Below, in pieces: positions 33,115 to 37,166 of a DNA stretch of 37,166 nucleotides. The stretch is taken from contig CAMDFT010000029.1 of assembly GCA_945897795.1 (NCBI GenBank), positions 1 to 37,166 on the forward strand. The letters run 5' to 3'. The notes under the pieces were generated by a model that saw only the letters and a program-made list of their open reading frames with translations, was not told the DNA's origin and searched no databases. Within the stretch, counting starts at the first letter, position 1. Every line of letters starts with the position of its first letter. Origin of the DNA: Limnohabitans sp. Rim8. GTDB taxonomy: Bacteria; Pseudomonadota; Gammaproteobacteria; Burkholderiales; Burkholderiaceae_C. A program made the translations under genes and the position numbers.

Positions 33115-34890
33115 TCAAGGCTCCATGCGCTTTTCAGCACGCGCCTCCTCTTGCAGGCGCAGCAGGCGGCGCTGCACCTTGCCGGTGGTGGTCATCGGCA
33201 ACTGGTCGATGAATTCGATCTCTTTGGGGTATTCGTAAGGGGCGAGCAAACCGCGCACATGGGCTTGCAGTTCGCGGCGCACCTCGTCGTCAAAAGCCGT
33301 CTGCCCTGGCCCTGCAGGCCTGCGGCTTTGCCAGTCGGGCGACATGACCACATAGGCTTTGACCAGCGCCCCCCGGTCCTTGTCGGGCTTGGGCACCACA
33401 GCGGCGTTGGCCACAGCGGGGTGCTTGACCAAGCAGTTTTCAATTTCTCCCGGGCCGATGCGGTAGCCCGCCGCCTTGAACATGTCGTCGGTGCGGCCCT
33501 GGTACCAAAGGTAGCCGTCCTCGTCGGCCACGGCCATGTCGCCCGTGCGGCACCAGTCACCTGTGTATTTGGCCTTCGTGGCTTTGTCGTTGTTCCAGTA
33601 GCCCAAAAAGAACACCGGGTCGGGCTGGCCGTGCACATCGAAGCGGTTCACCGCCACTTCGCCGGGCGTGCCGGGCGGGCACAGCTGACCCGCCTCGTCG
33701 ATGATCGCCACCTGGTGCCCTGGATACCCTTTGCCCATGCTGCCAGGTTTGGCCGGCCACAGGCGGGTGCAGTTGCCCACCACGTAGTTGATCTCGGTCT
33801 GGCCAAACATCTCGTTGACCGTGACGCCCATCTGCTGCTGGACATACGCAAACACCGCGTCACCCACCGCTTCACCCGCGCTCATCATGGCTTGCAGTTT
33901 CAGGCGGTAATGCCCCTTCACCTCGGGCACGGCCTTCATCATGGCTTTGAGCGCGGTGGGAAACAAAAAGGTGTGCGTCACGCCGTGGCTTTGCAAAATC
34001 TCGAAGGCCGCTTCGGGCGAAAACCGTCCATTGAAGGCCACGATGGGACGGCCAAAGTAGAGGCTGGGCAGCAAGGCGTCCATCAGCCCGCCCGTCCAGG
34101 CCCAGTCGGCAGGCGACCAGAACACGGCTTTCGAGGGCTTTTCTGCCTTGAAAGGGTCAAAGCCAAACCAATTTTGGCTGCACACAAAGCCCGTGAGGTT
34201 ACCGATCAGTGCCCGGTGCGGAATCAAGGCCCCCTTGGGGTTGCCGGTGGTGCCGCTGGTGTAGATCAGCACCGCCGGATCTTCCGCCCAAGTGGCCACG
34301 GGTTTGAACGTGCTCGCGCTGGCCGCCATGGCTGGGGTCAGGTCCAGGTCGGCCAAGGCGCCCGCCTCACCCACCCCCAGCAGCGTCTGCAAACCTGGGC
34401 AATCGGCTCTGGCCTGCAGCAAGGCCTGCACAGTGGATTCATCGCACACCGCCACGCGCGCTTGGCTGTCGTTGATGCGAAATGACAAGGCCTCAGGGCC
34501 AAACAGCATCGACAGCGGCATGGCCACCGCGCCCATCTGCAACACAGCCATGTAGGCCACCGCTGTTTCATAGCGCTGGGGCATGACGATGGCCACGCGG
34601 TCACCACGCTGCACGCCGTGAGAACGCAGCACCCGGCTCAGCCGATTGGCGTCTTGCTGGAGCTGCCCGAAGGTCCAGCTGCGCCCCAGGCCCTGCCCCG
34701 CCACGTGCTCGCGCACGGCGTGTTGTTTGGCGGTGCCCGCTTGCGCTGCCCATTGCCCGCAACAGGCTTGTGCCATGTTGAAGCGCTTGGGCACTTTCCA
34801 GCCAAAACCCTGGTGAAGGGTCTGGTAACGATCGGCAGTGCCTTGGTTTGGTTTTGGGGCTGGGCGGTCCTGGTTGCGACTGACGCTCAT
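33115..34890 (-). CDS. Acyl-CoA synthetase (AMP-forming), medium-chain/acetyl type
   Basis: A 591-residue adenylate-forming enzyme: ATP-binding P-loop LIYTSGTTGNPKG near residue 225, A5-like MFGQTEINYVVGN, A7 TGDMAVADEDGYLWYQGRTDDMFKAAGYRIGPGEIE, and the terminal catalytic Lys in TTGKVQRRLL. It activates a carboxylic acid with ATP and CoA; the motif set fits acetyl- or medium-chain acyl-CoA synthetases (AcsA/ACSM group). Exact chain length is unknown. AAGGAG lies 8 nt before the ATG at 34890. It is divergent from a hydrolase gene with starts 13 nt apart. Confidence 0.92.
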   Translation of the reverse strand: MSVSRNQDRPAPKPNQGTADRYQTLHQGFGWKVPKRFNMAQACCGQWAAQAGTAKQHAVREHVAGQGLGRSWTFGQLQQDANRLSRVLRSHGVQRGDRVAIVMPQRYETAVAYMAVLQMGAVAMPLSMLFGPEALSFRINDSQARVAVCDESTVQALLQARADCPGLQTLLGVGEAGALADLDLTPAMAASASTFKPVATWAEDPAVLIYTSGTTGNPKGALIPHRALIGNLTGFVCSQNWFGFDPFKAEKPSKAVFWSPADWAWTGGLMDALLPSLYFGRPIVAFNGRFSPEAAFEILQSHGVTHTFLFPTALKAMMKAVPEVKGHYRLKLQAMMSAGEAVGDAVFAYVQQQMGVTVNEMFGQTEINYVVGNCTRLWPAKPGSMGKGYPGHQVAIIDEAGQLCPPGTPGEVAVNRFDVHGQPDPVFFLGYWNNDKATKAKYTGDWCRTGDMAVADEDGYLWYQGRTDDMFKAAGYRIGPGEIENCLVKHPAVANAAVVPKPDKDRGALVKAYVVMSPDWQSRRPAGPGQTAFDDEVRRELQAHVRGLLAPYEYPKEIEFIDQLPMTTTGKVQRRLLRLQEEARAEKRMEP

Positions 34891-34903
34891 GGTGTGTCTC
34901 CTT

Positions 34904-35830
34904 ATGATCGAAAGTATGTACCAAGTTTTACGCCCCTCACAAAGTCTCTGGGTGCCGCTGCGCGGCTGTCGTTACCACGTCCGACAATGGGGCAAGGCCC
35001 AAGCTGGCGCCACACCCCTTGTTTTGGCACACGGCTGGATGGACGTGGCCGCCTCGTACCAGTTCATGGTCGATGCTTTCAGCGAGGCTTTTGTCAACCA
35101 GCGCCCCATCATTGCCATGGACTGGCGCGGCTACGGCCTGACCGAGGCACCCGCCACCGACAGTTATTGGTTCCCCGACTACCTGGCCGACTTGGATGCG
35201 CTGATCGATGCGCTCTACCCCAGCCAAGCGATTGACCTGGTCGGCCACAGCATGGGGGGCAACGTGGTCATGATGTATGCAGGCACCCGCCCCGAGCGCA
35301 TCCGCCGCTTGGTCAACCTCGAAGGCTTTGGCATGGCGGCCACCAAGTCGGCGCAAGCGCCCAGCCGGATGGCCCAGTGGCTGGACGAACTCCAAGCGCA
35401 ACGCGCGGGCGACAACGCACTCAAACCCTATCCCGATGCCGAAGGCGTGGCGGCCCGCCTGATGAAGACCAATGCCCGCCTAGACCCGGACAAAGCCAAC
35501 TGGCTGGCCCAGCATTGGGCTCACCCGGGCCCAGATGGCCAGTGGCGCATCCTGGGCGATTCGGCGCACAAGGTGATCAACCCGTATCTGTTCCATGTCG
35601 AAGAAGCGCTGGCCATGTACGGCCGCATCAGCGCCCCCGTGCTGGTGGTGGAAGCCTCAGACGACTCGCTCAGCCAGTGGTGGAAAGGTCGGTACACATT
35701 GGCCGAATTCCACGAACGCCTGAAGTCCGTGCCCCAACTGGAAAAAGCCGTGATCCAAGACGCTGGTCATATGCTGCACCACGACCAACCACAGGCGCTG
35801 GCGGCTGTGCTCGAAAAGTTCATGGCCTGA
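34904..35830 (+). CDS. Alpha/beta hydrolase
   Basis: A protein of about 308 residues of the alpha/beta-hydrolase superfamily: oxyanion strand LVLAHGWMDVAASYQFMV near residue 38, MDWRGYGLTEAP, nucleophile elbow LVGHSMGGNVVMMYAG with the catalytic Ser, acid in VVEASDDS and the His in DAGHMLHHDQP. Close to epoxide-hydrolase or lactonase-like members; the substrate is unknown. The start is unclear: ATG 34904 (MIESMYQV), ATG 34916 (MYQV) and ATG 34889 are possible, and none has a strong RBS. Confidence 0.86.
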   Translation: MIESMYQVLRPSQSLWVPLRGCRYHVRQWGKAQAGATPLVLAHGWMDVAASYQFMVDAFSEAFVNQRPIIAMDWRGYGLTEAPATDSYWFPDYLADLDALIDALYPSQAIDLVGHSMGGNVVMMYAGTRPERIRRLVNLEGFGMAATKSAQAPSRMAQWLDELQAQRAGDNALKPYPDAEGVAARLMKTNARLDPDKANWLAQHWAHPGPDGQWRILGDSAHKVINPYLFHVEEALAMYGRISAPVLVVEASDDSLSQWWKGRYTLAEFHERLKSVPQLEKAVIQDAGHMLHHDQPQALAAVLEKFMA

Positions 35831-35837
35831 GAGGATC

Positions 35838-35843
35838 TAGAAT
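35838..35843 (+). promoter_or_regulatory. Candidate -10 box (TAGAAT)
   Basis: TAGAAT lies 25 nt before the ATG at 35869, right after the hydrolase stop (35830). No strong -35. It suggests a separate promoter for the following exported-protein gene. Confidence 0.35.
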
Positions 35844-35868
35844 CACCACGGTTTTATTTTGACGACGG

Positions 35869-36405
35869 ATGGCCATGACCTTTTCTTGCTTTTCCCGCTT
35901 CAGCTTGGCCGTGGCCTTGTCTGCGCTGTTCACTTCGGCGCATGCAGATTCTGCCGGCCGCTACTGTCCTGACTTTTTGGCTGTCAAAGGTGCTCCAGAG
36001 CCCAAACACCGGGGAGAGTTCACGTTTTCTCCTTACACCCACCACTGGAGTCAAAGCTCGGAGCACAAACAAGTGGTCTTGGTGGCGATAGACGAACAAC
36101 TGCCTGGCGACCGCTTGTGCGGTGTCAGCTTTTTCAGCAACTCTTTTGGCCAGCCTTCAGCCTATATTTATGCGGGTCTGCAGTACAACAACCTGTTGGG
36201 CATGCCCGAACTGTTCGCCAAAGTCACGGGCGGCCTGATGTATGGCTACGTAGCCCCTTACGAGGGCAAGGTGCCCCTCAATTACAAGGGGTTCAATCCG
36301 GCCATCATCCCTTCCTTGGGCTACAAGTTGACCCCGCACGACTCGGTACAAGTCAAGTTTCTGGGCAGCGCCGGCCTGATGTTCTCTTACGGGCGGCAGT
36401 TTTAA
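35869..36405 (+). CDS. Exported beta-barrel-like protein
   Basis: A 178-residue protein with a signal peptide (SRFSLAVALSALFTSAHA), then alternating polar/aromatic strands such as FTFSPYTHHWSQSSEHKQVVLVAID, VSFFSNSFGQPSAYIYAGLQY, KVTGGLMYGYVAPYEGKVPLNYKGFNPAIIPSLGY, ending in VKFLGSAGLMFSYGRQF. The terminal aromatic F and strand pattern suggest an outer-membrane barrel. I recall proteins with YTHHW and NSFGQPS motifs labelled 'sn-glycerol-3-phosphate transporter' in related genomes, a doubtful name. The His pairs resemble catalytic positions in small acyltransferase barrels, an inference only. ATG at 35869 or 35875. Confidence 0.68.
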   Translation: MAMTFSCFSRFSLAVALSALFTSAHADSAGRYCPDFLAVKGAPEPKHRGEFTFSPYTHHWSQSSEHKQVVLVAIDEQLPGDRLCGVSFFSNSFGQPSAYIYAGLQYNNLLGMPELFAKVTGGLMYGYVAPYEGKVPLNYKGFNPAIIPSLGYKLTPHDSVQVKFLGSAGLMFSYGRQF

Positions 36406-36445
36406 GGACTGCTGGGGACCTGCTTCAAACCAACTCATGAGAAAA

Positions 36446-36468
36446 TGTCCGGTTTACCGAACCGGACA
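36446..36468 (+). other. Perfect hairpin just before the prfB start
   Basis: TGTCCGGTT pairs with AACCGGACA around TACCG (9-bp stem), ending 8 nt before the prfB ATG. The 8 nt left (CTTTCCCC) are no Shine-Dalgarno. It could be a terminator of the preceding gene or a 5' element controlling prfB translation. Confidence 0.7.
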
Positions 36469-36476
36469 CTTTCCCC

Positions 36477-37166
36477 ATGGACGCAGAACGCATCAACCAA
36501 ATCGGCGCATCCCTCACAGACCTGACCGCTCGTACCCACGAGTTACGGGGGTATCTTTGACTACGATGCCAAATCTGAACGGCTAAGAACCGTCAACGCA
36601 TCCCTCGAAGACCCTGCAGTCTGGAACGACCCGAAAAAAGCCCAAGAACTGGGCAAAGAGAAAAAAGCCCTGGACGGCGTGGTGGTGACCATCACCAACC
36701 TGACCAGCGAATTGGCCGACAACCTTGAACTCTTTGAAATGAGTAAGGAAGAAGGCGATGACGATGGCCTGATCACCATCGAAGCCGAAGCCGCCAAACT
36801 GGCTGCGCTGGTCGCAGACCTTGAGTTCCGCCGCATGTTCCGCCACGAGGCCGATCCACTCAACTGCTTCGTTGACATTCAGGCCGGCGCGGGCGGCACA
36901 GAAGCTTGCGACTGGGCCAGCATGCTGCTGCGCCAGTACATCAAGTACGCCGAACGCAAAGGCTTCAAGGCCACCGTGGAAGAAGAAACCCCGGGCGACA
37001 CCGCAGGCATCAAGGGCGCGACCATCAAGATCGAAGGCGAATACGCTTTTGGCCTGCTGCGCACCGAAACCGGCGTGCACCGCTTGGTGCGCAAAAGCCC
37101 CTTCGACTCGTCGGGTGGCCGCCACACCTCGTTCGCATCGTTGTTTGTGTACCCCGAGATCGACGA
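36477..37166 (+). CDS. prfB: Peptide chain release factor 2 (partial, with programmed +1 frameshift)
   Basis: RF2 terminates translation at UGA and UAA. The start is ATG 36477 ([17 protein letters not shown]). After 27 codons the frame meets TGA at 36558; a +1 shift at CTT continues into [22 protein letters not shown] and through to the right edge. Domain 2 shows the anticodon-like SPF in [19 protein letters not shown] and the [11 protein letters not shown] loop. The C-terminal GGQ domain lies beyond the window. The translated second frame is continuous to the edge, as RF2 requires. Confidence 0.95.
36547..36561 (+). promoter_or_regulatory. RF2 programmed +1 frameshift site
   Basis: GGGGG directly followed by TAT-CTT-TGA-C: an internal Shine-Dalgarno-like G run 3 nt before the slippery CTT (36555-36557) and in-frame TGA (36558-36560). 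It matches the conserved E. coli element, where low RF2 lets ribosomes shift to +1. Confidence 0.93.

Noticed and set aside
36477..36561. Apparent early stop in prfB suggesting a pseudogene
   Set aside because: The TGA lies in the conserved RF2 programmed frameshift element, so the gene is intact.

Overview
The window looks like chromosomal DNA from a betaproteobacterium of the order Burkholderiales, most likely family Comamonadaceae (Limnohabitans/Rhodoferax-like). The reasons are high GC content, the housekeeping order rpsO-pnp-(quinone oxidoreductase)-tpiA-secG-tRNA-Leu-nuoA-nuoB, a BktB-type thiolase very like that of Cupriavidus, and a glnA-ntrB-ntrC cluster with its own sigma-54 promoter. 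The genus is inferred from remembered family resemblance, not from a search. I see no prophage, insertion sequence, integrase or CRISPR array. The window is core chromosome with modest accessory content.

Layout. 1-5.8 kb (minus strand): rpsO, pnp, a PIG3-type quinone oxidoreductase, tpiA, secG, tRNA-Leu(GAG), nuoA and the start of nuoB. 5.8-6.7 kb: a gene-poor stretch and a RelB/RelE-type toxin-antitoxin pair. 6.8-12.6 kb: argH, a degenerate SRAP protein, two pseudouridine synthases (RluE and RluA types), a nitroreductase, a tiny basic protein, an EamA exporter and a small ferredoxin. 12.6-17.5 kb (minus): glnA, an exported DUF4124-like protein, ntrB and ntrC, forming the nitrogen-control unit with enhancer sites and a -24/-12 promoter. 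17.5-22.2 kb (minus): a tight five-gene run encoding a beta-propeller, polysaccharide deacetylase, fatty-acid hydroxylase/sterol desaturase, EI24 membrane protein and MoaB-like protein. 22.3-25.8 kb: an alpha/beta hydrolase, RsuA-type pseudouridine synthase, a small unknown, DusC and a GNAT. 25.9-30.4 kb (plus): two exported multiheme cytochromes c, an SDR and bktB. 30.4-34.9 kb (minus): acyl-CoA synthetase, Tas-like aldo/keto reductase, YbaK, PlsY and a RidA-family protein. 34.9-37.2 kb (plus): an alpha/beta hydrolase, an exported barrel-like protein and the start of prfB with its programmed +1 frameshift.

The most interesting signals are small-scale. The intrinsic terminator of glnA lies inside the signal-peptide codons of the next gene. 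Paired NtrC-type dyads 21 bp apart stand upstream of the glnA sigma-54 promoter. A nine-C tract sits in the first codons of ntrB. An SRAP-fold protein has lost three of its four catalytic residues. Two different REP-like inverted repeats sit at 3' ends of genes. Several genes have a -10-like hexamer 6-9 nt before an ATG with no Shine-Dalgarno, suggesting leaderless mRNAs. I did not find a clearly new multi-gene defence or mobile system.
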